64,000 bases of DNA from Pandoraea pulmonicola (GTDB lineage: Bacteria > Pseudomonadota > Gammaproteobacteria > Burkholderiales > Burkholderiaceae), in the NCBI RefSeq assembly GCF_000815105.2, contig NZ_CP010310.2, forward strand, positions 1,240,001-1,304,000, written 5' to 3'. The notes beneath the pieces are model-generated. The model was not told the DNA's origin and did no database searches. It saw only the letters and a program-made list of their open reading frames with translations. Positions 38,019 through 46,910 of this stretch are shown one piece after another (position 1 is the first letter of the stretch; each line of letters starts with the position of its first letter). A program made the position numbers and the translations under genes.

Positions 38019-39890
38019 TTGAACCAAGGCAACAACACGGCCCCGGACGGGCATCGCTATCGCCGGGTCACCATCGGCAACCCCGGCGTCGAAGTGCGGC
38101 GCGACGGCGAGTTCTGGTACCTGCGCTCGCGCGAGCCGCTGGGCGATTTTCCCGTGCGGCTCACCGACCGGCTTGTGTCCGGCGCGGCGCGTCACCCCGA
38201 GCGCTGGCTCGTGGCGCGACGCGGCCCCGACGGCGAATGGATCGGCATCAGCTATGCGCAGATGCTCTCTCGCGCGCGTGCCATCGGACAGGCGTTGCGC
38301 GATCGCGGGCTGTCGCAGGAACGTCCCATCGCGATCCTGTCGGGCAACGACCTCGAACATTTTCAGTTGGCGCTCGGCGCGATGATGGCCGGGGTGCCGT
38401 TCGCACCGATTTCGCCGGCGTACTCGATCGTGTCGACGGACTTCGGCAAGTTGCGGCACACGATGGACCTGTTGCAGCCAGGACTCGTCTACGCGAGCGA
38501 CGCCAGCGCCTATGGCCGCGCGATGGACGCCGTGTTGCCCGACAGTGTGATCCGTGTCTCGGCGCAAGGTGGCAACGGTTCGCTGGCGTTCGACACGCTG
38601 CTCGACGCGTCGCCGCGCGACATCGATGCGTATCACGCGAAGGTCGATGGCGACACTGTCGCGAAGATTCTGTTCACCTCCGGCTCGACGCGTCAGCCGA
38701 AAGCCGTGCCGACCACGCAGCGCATGCTATGCAGCAATCAACAGATGCTGCTGCAGACGTTCCCCACCTTCGGCGAGGAACCGCCCGTGCTGGTCGACTG
38801 GTTGCCTTGGAACCACACGTACGGCGGCAGCCACAACGTCGGCATCGCGCTCTACAACGGCGGCACGCTCTATATCGACGATGGCAAGCCGGTGGCGGGC
38901 AAGTTCGAGGAGACGCTGCGCAACCTGCGCGAGATTTCGCCCACGGTGTACTTCAACGTGCCCAAGGGCTGGGAGGATCTCGCCATCGCGCTGGAGAGCG
39001 ATGCGGCGTTGCGCGAGCGCTTCTTCGCTCGCGTGAATCTCTATTTCTTCGGCGGCGCCGGGCTGTCGCAGGCCGCATGGGACCGGCTCGAGCGCGTCAC
39101 CGAGGCGCACTGCGGCGAGCGCATCCGAATCATGTCGGGGCTGGGCATGACCGAGACGTCGCCGAGCTGCATGTTCACGACCGGCCCGATCATGCGCGCC
39201 GGCTATATCGGCCTGCCGGCGCCCGGCTGCGAGGTGAAGCTCGCGCCTGTGGGCGGTAAGCTCGAAGTGCGTTTTCGCGGGCCGAACGTGATGGCGGGCT
39301 ACTGGCGCCATGTGGCGACGGACCCGGTGTTCGATGAAGAGGGCTACTACCGCACGGGAGACGCCGCGACATTCGTCGACGCGCAGCAGCCGGCGCTCGG
39401 CCTGCAGTTCGACGGCCGCCTCACCGAGGACTTCAAGCTCAGTTCGGGCACGTTTGTGAGCGTGGGGCCGTTGCGCGCGCGCGTGATCTCGGAAGGCGCG
39501 CCGTACGTGCAGGACGCCGTCGTGACCGGCATCAACCGCGACGACATCGGCCTGCTGGTGTTTCCGCGTGTCGAGGACTGCTGCCGCCTGAGCGGTCTCG
39601 GCGCCGATGCGCCGCTGGCCGAGGTACTGACTTCCCCGCCGGTGCGGGAAGTCTTCACCGCGCTGCTGCAGCGCCTGAATGCCAATGCCGGCGGTAGCGC
39701 CACCTACGTTGCACGGCTCATGCTGCTCGACACGCCGCCGTCGCTCGATCGCGGCGAAATCACCGACAAGGGCTCGATCAATCAACGTGCGGTGCAGGAT
39801 CACCGGGCGTCGACGGTGGATGCTCTGCACGCCGCACAGCCCGGACAGACGAACGACGCACGCATCGTTCTCGCCCCCGCGAGGCGCTGA
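38019..39890 (+). CDS. fcs: Feruloyl-CoA / p-coumaroyl-CoA synthetase
   Basis: A 623-residue acyl-adenylate-forming enzyme that activates the hydroxycinnamic acid with ATP and CoA. The AMP-binding loop is FTSGSTRQPKAVPTT, and the adenylation motif GYYRTGD is present. The start is assigned to the TTG at 38019 because AGGAGA lies exactly seven bases before it; an ATG at 37950 has no ribosome site and would add a proline/arginine-rich stretch. It belongs to the feruloyl-CoA synthase subgroup with a long C-terminal domain. The stop is one base before the next start codon. Confidence 0.93.
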   Translation: MNQGNNTAPDGHRYRRVTIGNPGVEVRRDGEFWYLRSREPLGDFPVRLTDRLVSGAARHPERWLVARRGPDGEWIGISYAQMLSRARAIGQALRDRGLSQERPIAILSGNDLEHFQLALGAMMAGVPFAPISPAYSIVSTDFGKLRHTMDLLQPGLVYASDASAYGRAMDAVLPDSVIRVSAQGGNGSLAFDTLLDASPRDIDAYHAKVDGDTVAKILFTSGSTRQPKAVPTTQRMLCSNQQMLLQTFPTFGEEPPVLVDWLPWNHTYGGSHNVGIALYNGGTLYIDDGKPVAGKFEETLRNLREISPTVYFNVPKGWEDLAIALESDAALRERFFARVNLYFFGGAGLSQAAWDRLERVTEAHCGERIRIMSGLGMTETSPSCMFTTGPIMRAGYIGLPAPGCEVKLAPVGGKLEVRFRGPNVMAGYWRHVATDPVFDEEGYYRTGDAATFVDAQQPALGLQFDGRLTEDFKLSSGTFVSVGPLRARVISEGAPYVQDAVVTGINRDDIGLLVFPRVEDCCRLSGLGADAPLAEVLTSPPVREVFTALLQRLNANAGGSATYVARLMLLDTPPSLDRGEITDKGSINQRAVQDHRASTVDALHAAQPGQTNDARIVLAPARR

Positions 39891-39891
39891 G

Positions 39892-41628
39892 ATGACGCAT
39901 TCGGCATCGCAAAGTGCGGCGCAAGACATTGCGTTCGTGCTGGAAACGCTCGGCGTGGGTGAAGCGCTCACGCGGCTTGCGCCGTTCCGCGAGTTCGATA
40001 CGGCAACGCTCGTGCAGGTCGTCGACGAGGCTGCTCGCTTCTCTCGCGAGGTGCTCGCTCCCCTCAATGTCGTGGGTGACCGCGAGGGTTGCACGTGGCA
40101 GGAGGCGAATGGCGGCGAAGTGCGAACCCCCGCCGGCTTCGCCGACGCCTATCGCCAGTATCGCGAAGCGGGTTGGCCGTCGCTGCCGTGCGATCCGGCG
40201 CTGGGCGGGCAGGGCTTGCCGGTCGTCGCGCAGGTGGCCGTGCAGGAGCTGACCGCCGGCGCGAACCTTGCCTGGACGATGTATCCGGGCATTCTGCACG
40301 GTGCGTACGAGTGCGTGGATCGTTTCGGCAGTGCGGCGTTGCGCGACGCCTGGCTCGGCCCGCTGGTGAGCGGCGAATGGCTCGCCACCATGTGTCTGAC
40401 CGAACCGGGCGCGGGCAGCGATCTGGGACAGATTCGCACGCGCGCCGAATGGACCGACGCCGCGCACGAGAGCGCCAGGATCACGGGCGAGAAGATCTTC
40501 ATCTCCGGCGGCGAACAGGATCTCACGCCGAACATCGTGCATCTCGTGCTGGCACGCACCCCCGATGCCCCGGCAGGCAGCGCGGGACTCTCGCTCTTTC
40601 TCGTGCCCAAGGTGCTGGCCGACGGCACGCGCAATGCCGTCCATTGCACGGGCATCGAGCACAAGATGGGCATTCGCGGCAGCGCGACGTGTTCGATGGC
40701 GTTCGAGGGCGCCACGGGATATCTCGTCGGCACGCCGCATCGCGGGCTGGAAGCGATGTTCGCGATGATGAATTCCGCGCGCCTGCACGTGGGCGCGTCG
40801 GGTGTGGGACTGGCGCAGAACGCGTACGACATGGCGCTGCGTCACGCGCAAGCGCGGGTGCAGTCGCGTGTGCCCGGCGGCGCGCCAGGCGCACCCATCG
40901 CGCAGCATCCGGCGGTGTGGCGTCTGCTCGAAGGGCAACGTGTCGCCGTGGAAGGTGCGCGGCTGCTGCTTTATCGCGCGGCGCTCGCCATCGACGAGTC
41001 GCATCACGCGCAAACCGCGGCGGCGCGTGCGCAGGCCGATGCGCTGGCCGCACTGCTCACTCCCGTCGTCAAGGCGATGCTCACCGAGCAGGCCTTTCTC
41101 GGGGCCAGCGACGCCTTGCAGGTGTTCGGCGGTTACGGCTACGTTGAAGAAACGGGGATCTCGCAGGTGCTGCGCGACGCGCGCATCCCGATGATCTACG
41201 AAGGCACGAACGAGATTCAGGCCATCGACCTCTTCCTGCGCAAGATCGCGAAGGATGGCGGCGCCACGCTGTCGCACTGGCTGTCATGGGTGCGCTCGCA
41301 GGTCGGCGAGGCACGCCATCTCGAGGGGCTGGTGGGATTCGATGCGGCGCTTGCCTGCCTGGACGAGTGGGCGCGGTTGCTGCCGCCATTGCTGACGCTT
41401 GCGCAAGCGTCGCCACGGGCCGCGCTGTGCGTCGCGGGCGAAGTGATGCGCGCCGTGCACGGTTTGTCGATGGCGGGGCTGTGGGCGCAGGCAGCGCTCG
41501 CCGTGGACGGAGCACAGCACGCCAAATGCCACGCCGCACGCTACTGGCTCAAGTTCGAACTGCCGGAAACCCGGCGCGCGATGGCGATCCTCGCGGCACA
41601 ACTGACCGATCCGGAGACGGGCGAATGA
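39892..41628 (+). CDS. acd: Acyl-CoA dehydrogenase with C-terminal extension
   Basis: A 578-residue flavoprotein dehydrogenase. The catalytic base is in IYEGTNEIQAIDLF, and the FAD site is near MCLTEPGAGSDLG. It is longer than standard dehydrogenases (about 380) through N- and C-terminal additions, like DmdC-type enzymes. Similar genes sit beside fcs and ech in Pseudomonas ferulate loci. It could oxidise phenylpropanoyl-CoA to cinnamoyl-CoA, feeding dihydro-hydroxycinnamates into the pathway, or take part in a beta-oxidative side route; the substrate is not fixed by sequence. Confidence 0.87.
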   Translation: MTHSASQSAAQDIAFVLETLGVGEALTRLAPFREFDTATLVQVVDEAARFSREVLAPLNVVGDREGCTWQEANGGEVRTPAGFADAYRQYREAGWPSLPCDPALGGQGLPVVAQVAVQELTAGANLAWTMYPGILHGAYECVDRFGSAALRDAWLGPLVSGEWLATMCLTEPGAGSDLGQIRTRAEWTDAAHESARITGEKIFISGGEQDLTPNIVHLVLARTPDAPAGSAGLSLFLVPKVLADGTRNAVHCTGIEHKMGIRGSATCSMAFEGATGYLVGTPHRGLEAMFAMMNSARLHVGASGVGLAQNAYDMALRHAQARVQSRVPGGAPGAPIAQHPAVWRLLEGQRVAVEGARLLLYRAALAIDESHHAQTAAARAQADALAALLTPVVKAMLTEQAFLGASDALQVFGGYGYVEETGISQVLRDARIPMIYEGTNEIQAIDLFLRKIAKDGGATLSHWLSWVRSQVGEARHLEGLVGFDAALACLDEWARLLPPLLTLAQASPRAALCVAGEVMRAVHGLSMAGLWAQAALAVDGAQHAKCHAARYWLKFELPETRRAMAILAAQLTDPETGE

Positions 41629-42527
41629 ACCTCGAAAAACTCGTCGCCATCGACACGCACGTGCACGCGGAGGTGTCGTGCTGCCAGCCGCCGGATCTGT
41701 TCGGCAAGGCGTTCGACGACGCCGCCGACAAATACTTCGGCACCGTGCTCAAGCAGAACCGCCGCCCGACGATTCCCGAGACCATCGAACACTATCGCGA
41801 GCGCAACATCGGTTTCGTGATGTTTACCGTGGACTGTGAGGCGAACGTCGGTCGCCGCCGCATTCCCAATGAGGAAATCGCGGGCTTCGCGCAGGAGAAC
41901 GCGGACATCATGATTGCGTTCGCGAGCATCGATCCCCACAAGGGCCGCATGGGCGTGCGCGAAGCGCGGCGTCTGGTCGAGGAATTCGGCGTGCGTGGCT
42001 TCAAGTTCCATCCGACCATGCAGGGCTTCTTCGCGAACGACCGCATGGCGTATCCGATGTACGAGCTGATCGCGGAGCACAAGCTCACGGCGGTCTTCCA
42101 CAGCGGCCACTCGGGCATCGGCTCCGGCATGCCGGGCGGCGGCGGTTTGCGGCTGAAGTTCTCGGAGCCGATTCATCTCGACGACGTGGCGACGGACTTT
42201 CCCGACATGAACATCGTCATCGCGCATCCGTCGTGGCCGTGGCAATCGCAGGCGCTGTCCATCGCGCTGCACAAGCCCAACGTCTATATCGATCTGTCGG
42301 GGTGGTCGCCGAAGTACTTTTCGCCGGAGCTCATTCAGTACGCCAACTCGCTGCTGCGCGAGAAGATGTTGTTCGGCTCGGACTTTCCGCTCATCGCGCC
42401 GGACCGCTGGCTGCGCGACTTCGAGACGGCCGGCTTTCGCGACGAGGTCAAGCCGCTATTGCTCAAGACGAATGCGACGCGCATGCTCGGGCTGGCCGAG
42501 GCGCCGGCCGGTGCAGGCGCTGCTTGA
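41625..42527 (+). CDS. Amidohydrolase-family metal-dependent hydrolase (CouO-like)
   Basis: A 300-residue TIM-barrel amidohydrolase 2 protein. Metal ligands are seen in DTHVH, FHSGHSG and FGSDFPL, and a middle lysine or histidine in FKFHPTMQ. Its ATG overlaps the acyl-CoA dehydrogenase stop, so the two are co-translated. In Rhodococcus, the coumarate gene couO encodes an amidohydrolase-like enzyme acting on a 4-hydroxyphenyl-beta-ketoacyl-CoA (established for that system). A like role here is inference from context. Confidence 0.8.
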   Translation: MNLEKLVAIDTHVHAEVSCCQPPDLFGKAFDDAADKYFGTVLKQNRRPTIPETIEHYRERNIGFVMFTVDCEANVGRRRIPNEEIAGFAQENADIMIAFASIDPHKGRMGVREARRLVEEFGVRGFKFHPTMQGFFANDRMAYPMYELIAEHKLTAVFHSGHSGIGSGMPGGGGLRLKFSEPIHLDDVATDFPDMNIVIAHPSWPWQSQALSIALHKPNVYIDLSGWSPKYFSPELIQYANSLLREKMLFGSDFPLIAPDRWLRDFETAGFRDEVKPLLLKTNATRMLGLAEAPAGAGAA

Positions 42528-42582
42528 GGCGCCTCCGATGGCGATGGGGAGGGGCGCTCGGGGATTTCGCTCGACGGCGATG

Positions 42583-43530
42583 TCAGCGCAGGCCCGGCGC
42601 GCCGTAGCGCAGGCGGGCGGCGTCGCGCATGGCGCCGATGAGCGTCTGTTCGGGCGGCGTGGGCACCGTGTCGTTGCGCCAGAGAATACCGATGGACTCC
42701 TCGGTGCCCTTCGTCGCGAAGGGCAGGGCGCAGAGCATGCCGTCCGTCAGATCGTCCTGCACGGTGATTTCCGAGGCGATCCAGACGACGTCGTCGTGCA
42801 GCGCCATCGCGCGCGCGAGCGACATCGAGAGCAGTTCGGAATAGTCGTCGAGTGCGCCGACGCCATGGGCGCGCAGGAAGCTGTCGGCCGTGTGGCGCAG
42901 GATCGTGCCGTGCGGCGGCAACACCACGTGATAGCCGGCGACGTCGGCGAGCGACACGCTGCGCTGTCGCACGAGCGGATGAGACGGGCGCACGACCACG
43001 CACAGCGGCGTGGCGCACAGATGCTCGAACGTCAGACCGGCCATGCTCTCGGGGTCGGACATCCGGCCCAGTGCCAGCGCCACCTGTCCGGACTTCAGTT
43101 GCGTGAGCAGTTGCTGGTTGGCGCCGGTATGCACCTGCACCACGATGCCGGGCCACTCGCGCCGGAACGCCGCCAGCACGCCCGGCATCATGGCTGCCGC
43201 CAGCGTGGGCAGCACCGCGATCTCGACCACGCCGCCGGTCTGGCCGACGGCGCGCGAGAGCACGTCGATACCCTGGCGCAGCGCACTCACACTCGCGCCC
43301 GCATGACGCAGGAACAGTTCGGCCTGCGCCGTTGGCCGTGCGCCGTTCCGGCCGCGATCGAACAGACGCACGCCCAGCAGCCCTTCGAGCTCGGCAATCG
43401 TCTTGCTCACGGCGGGTTGCGTGATGGACAGCGCCTCGGCGGCGCGCTGCAGGCTGCCGTGCTGCGCCACGGCGAGCAGGCATTGAAGATGGCGCAGCTT
43501 GATGCGGCCGTCGAGTGGGTGTCTTTCCAT
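42583..43530 (-). CDS. pcaQ: LysR-family regulator of protocatechuate genes
   Basis: A 315-residue regulator with the PcaQ-type N-terminus (GRIKLRHLQCLLAVAQHGSLQRAAEALSI split around the HTH) and a full effector domain. PcaQ activates pca genes in response to beta-carboxymuconate or its product (known from rhizobia). It diverges from pcaHG with 132 bp between, as is usual for pcaQ. The published box ATAACC-N4-GGTTAA is not visible there. Confidence 0.88.
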   Translation of the reverse strand: MERHPLDGRIKLRHLQCLLAVAQHGSLQRAAEALSITQPAVSKTIAELEGLLGVRLFDRGRNGARPTAQAELFLRHAGASVSALRQGIDVLSRAVGQTGGVVEIAVLPTLAAAMMPGVLAAFRREWPGIVVQVHTGANQQLLTQLKSGQVALALGRMSDPESMAGLTFEHLCATPLCVVVRPSHPLVRQRSVSLADVAGYHVVLPPHGTILRHTADSFLRAHGVGALDDYSELLSMSLARAMALHDDVVWIASEITVQDDLTDGMLCALPFATKGTEESIGILWRNDTVPTPPEQTLIGAMRDAARLRYGAPGLR

Positions 43531-43569
43531 GCCGGAAAGTTATGAAAAGCCTAAGAAAATGTCAATAAA

Positions 43570-43592
43570 TATATCCGTTGATTATGGATATA
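43570..43592. promoter_or_regulatory. Interrupted palindrome upstream of pcaH, candidate PcaQ site
   Basis: TATATCC at 43570-43576 is repeated inverted as GGATATA at 43586-43592, with a 9-bp spacer, 40 bp from pcaQ and 71 bp from pcaH. The spacing suits a LysR dyad. Confidence 0.45.
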
Positions 43593-43662
43593 GTGTCGAA
43601 AACAAGCTGGCGGGCCTGCAACGCGCTCAGCCGGATCCGTCAACACAAAATGGAGTGAGACC

Positions 43663-44373
43663 ATGTCGAACACGACAACCGTCCTGCGCCCCCGCGACTG
43701 GGATTCGCATCCCAAGCTCATCGACAGCGGGTACAAGTCCACGGCGCTGCGCGGCCCCAAGCAACTGCTCGTACCGGTCAGGCAGAATCTGGCCGACCTG
43801 CGCGCGCCCGTGTACGGTCACGGCATCGTCGGAGAGCTCGACGGCGACCTCACGCGCAATGCCGTACGCAATGGCGAGCCGCTCGGCGAGCGCATGATCG
43901 TCACGGGCCGCGTGCTCGACGAAGGCGGTCGTCCGGTGCCCAACACGCTTGTGGAGCTGTGGCAGGCCAACGCCTGCGGCCGCTACGTGCACAAGGTCGA
44001 TCAGCATGATGCCCCGCTCGACCCGAACTTTCTCGGCGCCGGCCGCGCCCTGACCGACGCGCAGGGCCGCTACAGATTCCTGACCATCAAGCCGGGCGCG
44101 TATCCGTGGCGGAACCATCACAACGCGTGGCGTCCGCAGCATTTGCACTTCTCGGTGTTCGGCCAGTACTTCGCGACCCGCTTGGTCACGCAGATGTACT
44201 TCCCGGGCGACCCGCTGCTTGCCTACGACCCGATCTTCCAGGCCACGCCGGCGCATGCGCGCGACCGCCTGATCGCGCGTTTCTCGATGGATGTCACCGA
44301 GCCGGAGTACGCGCTCGGGTATGAATTCGACATCGTGCTGCGCGGTGCCGACCAAACGCCGATGGAGTCCTGA
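43663..44373 (+). CDS. pcaH: Protocatechuate 3,4-dioxygenase beta subunit
   Basis: A 236-residue catalytic subunit that cleaves the protocatechuate ring between the hydroxyl groups to give beta-carboxy-cis,cis-muconate. The four ferric-iron ligands can be read: tyrosines in GRYVH and GAYPW, histidines in RPQHLHF. It is the first gene of pcaHGBCD, with pcaG three bases downstream. GGAGTGAG precedes the ATG. Confidence 0.97.
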   Translation: MSNTTTVLRPRDWDSHPKLIDSGYKSTALRGPKQLLVPVRQNLADLRAPVYGHGIVGELDGDLTRNAVRNGEPLGERMIVTGRVLDEGGRPVPNTLVELWQANACGRYVHKVDQHDAPLDPNFLGAGRALTDAQGRYRFLTIKPGAYPWRNHHNAWRPQHLHFSVFGQYFATRLVTQMYFPGDPLLAYDPIFQATPAHARDRLIARFSMDVTEPEYALGYEFDIVLRGADQTPMES

Positions 44374-44376
44374 GCC

Positions 44377-44967
44377 ATGTCCGAATACAAACAAACGCCC
44401 TCGCAAACGGTCGGCCCGTACTTCGCCTACGGCTTGTCGCCGGAGCAGTATCTGTACGACTTCAAGAGCGCCTTCACGCCGGTCGTCGCGACCGATCGCG
44501 CCGAGGGCGAGGCGATTCGCCTGATCGGGCAGGTGCTCGACGGCGCCGGCAATCCGATCAACGACGCGCTGATCGAAGTCGTGCAGGCCGATGCCCACGG
44601 CCGCTACGTGCAGACGGCGGACGATATCGCCCGCACCGGCTTTGCCGGCACCGGCCGCTGCGGCACGGGCACCGACGCGGAGAACCGTTTCGTCATCGAA
44701 ACCATCAAGCCGGGCGCGACGGCGCCGGGCGAGGCGCCGCGCATCGACGTGATCCTGACGATGCGGGGCTTGCTCAATCACCTGTTTACGCGTATCTATT
44801 TCGACGACGAGGCGGCGGCCAACGCGCTCGACCCCGTGCTGCGGCAGGTGCCGGCCGAGCGTCGCCACACGCTGGTGGCGCGCCGCGAGGTGAGCGGCGG
44901 CCGGGTGTCGTACCGGTTCGACATCCGGATGCAGGGTGACGAGGAGACGGTATTCCTCGACATCTGA
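44377..44967 (+). CDS. pcaG: Protocatechuate 3,4-dioxygenase alpha subunit
   Basis: A 196-residue partner subunit of the same beta-sandwich fold. It begins QTPSQTVGPYFAYGL, the typical alpha-subunit N-terminus, and contains the substrate-side residues of TGFAGTGRCGTG. It lacks the iron ligand set. The start is three bases after pcaH, so translation is coupled. Confidence 0.96.
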   Translation: MSEYKQTPSQTVGPYFAYGLSPEQYLYDFKSAFTPVVATDRAEGEAIRLIGQVLDGAGNPINDALIEVVQADAHGRYVQTADDIARTGFAGTGRCGTGTDAENRFVIETIKPGATAPGEAPRIDVILTMRGLLNHLFTRIYFDDEAAANALDPVLRQVPAERRHTLVARREVSGGRVSYRFDIRMQGDEETVFLDI

Positions 44968-45089
44968 CTTCGGTCATGCAAGGCTGAAATTGGCGCGGCT
45001 TCGGGCCGCCGGCGAATGCGTGCCGGTGGCCCGCGGCCGTATCTGCGTTTTCTGCGTTTAGCAACGCATCCCACCACATCGAATTACCG

Positions 45090-46469
45090 ATGACGGAACT
45101 GCTTGACTCCTTGCTGCGCGGCGCTGCCGTGGCGAATCGTTTTTCGCGCGACGCCACATTGCAGGCCATGCTCGACTTCGAAGTGGCGCTCGCCACGGCC
45201 GAAGCCGACGTCGGTCTGATTCCCGCCGCCGCCGTGGCGCCCATTGCCGCCGCCGCCCGGGCGAGTGAACTCGACTGGCCCGCCCTGCGCGACGACGCGG
45301 CGCACGCGGGCAACCTCGCCATTCCCCTCGTCAAGCAACTGACCGCCCGCGTGAGTGCACGCGACGCCGATGCCGCGCGCTTCGTCCACTGGGGCGCCAC
45401 CAGTCAGGACGCCATCGACACCGGCCTCGTCCTGCAGGTACGCGGCGCGCTCGACGACCTTGGCGCCGACCTCGACATCCTGATCAAACGCCTCGCCGAG
45501 CAAGTGCGCGCGCATCGCGCGACGGTGATGATCGGGCGCACGTGGCTGCAGCACGCGTTGCCGATCACGTTCGGCCTCAAGCTCGCCGGCACGCTGGACG
45601 CGCTGCTGCGCGCTCGCGCCGATCTCGCGAGCGTGCGCGAACAGGCGCTGTGCGTGCAGTTCGGCGGCGCGGCGGGTACGCTGGCGTCGCTCGGCACGCA
45701 GGGGCCGGCCGTCGCGGCGGCGCTCGCGCGCCATCTCCATCTGCACGAGGCGGCGACGCCCTGGCATGGTCAACGCGATCGCATCGTGCGCGTGGGGAGC
45801 TGGGCCGCGTCGCTCACCGGCTTGCTCGGCAAGTTCGCGCGCGACACGGCGTTGCTCACGCAGACCGAAGTCGGCGAGATCGCGGAAGCCTCCGGTCCGG
45901 GGCGTGGCGGGTCGTCGACCATGCCGCACAAGCGCAATCCGGTCGGCAGCGCGTCGATTCTGGCTGCGGCGGCGCGCACACCGCAACTCGCCGCCACGCT
46001 GTTCGGCGCGATGCAGCAGGATCACGAACGCGGACTGGGCACCTGGCATGCCGAATGGGAGACGTTGCCCGAATTGCTCATGCTGTGCGGCGGTGCGTTG
46101 GCCGCGGCGTGCACGCTGGTCGAAGATTGGACGGTCGACACCGCCCGCATGCGCGCGAATCTCGACATCACGCACGGACTCATCATGGCGGAAGCGGTCA
46201 CCATGGCGCTGGCCGAATCGATGGGCCGGCTTGAGGCCCATCGTCGCGTGGAGGCGCGCTGCCGCGACGCGCTCGCGCAGCAGCGCAGCCTGCTCGACGT
46301 GCTGCGCGAGGACGAGGCCATCACGCAGCTTCTGTCCGCCGAGGCGCTTGCGCGCCTGACGGATCCCCAACACTACCTGGGCGCCGCCGAGACGTTCGTG
46401 AGCCGCGTGCTGGCGCACGCCGACGCCGCGATGGCGCCGCAAACCCAAAACGGCAGGAAATCCCAATGA
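45090..46469 (+). CDS. pcaB: 3-Carboxy-cis,cis-muconate cycloisomerase
   Basis: A 459-residue member of the fumarase/aspartase superfamily that closes beta-carboxymuconate to gamma-carboxymuconolactone. The superfamily signature GSSTMPHKRNPVGS is intact, and WGATSQD matches the second conserved region. It follows pcaG by 122 bases and overlaps pcaC by four (ATGA). Confidence 0.95.
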   Translation: MTELLDSLLRGAAVANRFSRDATLQAMLDFEVALATAEADVGLIPAAAVAPIAAAARASELDWPALRDDAAHAGNLAIPLVKQLTARVSARDADAARFVHWGATSQDAIDTGLVLQVRGALDDLGADLDILIKRLAEQVRAHRATVMIGRTWLQHALPITFGLKLAGTLDALLRARADLASVREQALCVQFGGAAGTLASLGTQGPAVAAALARHLHLHEAATPWHGQRDRIVRVGSWAASLTGLLGKFARDTALLTQTEVGEIAEASGPGRGGSSTMPHKRNPVGSASILAAAARTPQLAATLFGAMQQDHERGLGTWHAEWETLPELLMLCGGALAAACTLVEDWTVDTARMRANLDITHGLIMAEAVTMALAESMGRLEAHRRVEARCRDALAQQRSLLDVLREDEAITQLLSAEALARLTDPQHYLGAAETFVSRVLAHADAAMAPQTQNGRKSQ

Positions 46470-46891
46470 ACGATCAGGAACGCTACGACAACGGCATGCA
46501 GGTGCGCCGCGCCGTGCTGGGCGACGCGCACGTCGATCGCACGCTCACGCGTCGCAACGAGTTCAACGACGACTTCCAGAACTTCATCACGCGCTTCGCC
46601 TGGGGCGACGTCTGGACGCGTCCGGGCCTCACGCGCCACATGCGCAGCATGATCACGCTGTCGCTGCTCATCGCGCTCAATCGTGGCGACGAATTCCGCA
46701 TGCACGTGCGCGCCGCGTTCAACAACGGCGTGACGCGCGACGAGATGAAGGAGCTGTTCCTGCACGCCGCGCTGTACTGCGGTCTGCCCGCCGCGAATCA
46801 GGCGATCCACGACGCGGAGAAAGTCTTCGCCGAAATGGAAGCGGCCGATCCGGGCTCCACCACCCGCGCGCGCGATGGCGCACAGGAATGA
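46466..46891 (+). CDS. pcaC: 4-Carboxymuconolactone decarboxylase
   Basis: A 141-residue carboxymuconolactone decarboxylase-fold protein converting gamma-carboxymuconolactone to beta-ketoadipate enol-lactone. The conserved segments are NEFNDDFQNFITRFAWGDVW and the catalytic ELFLHAALYCGLPAAN. Size is typical. It starts inside the pcaB stop codon; an in-frame pcaD fusion (PcaL) is not present. Confidence 0.95.
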   Translation: MNDQERYDNGMQVRRAVLGDAHVDRTLTRRNEFNDDFQNFITRFAWGDVWTRPGLTRHMRSMITLSLLIALNRGDEFRMHVRAAFNNGVTRDEMKELFLHAALYCGLPAANQAIHDAEKVFAEMEAADPGSTTRARDGAQE

Positions 46892-46910
46892 GGAGGCGAG
46901 GGCAATAACC

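Noticed and set aside
35568..38636. Open frame of about 1000 codons on the minus strand opposite the hydratase-lyase and vdh genes
   Set aside because: The sense strand carries well-supported enzymes, and the antisense product is arginine/histidine-rich without motifs.
46875..46910. ATG start for pcaD at 46875
   Set aside because: No ribosome site, overlaps pcaC, and adds residues not expected; GTG 46911 has GAGGG at proper distance.
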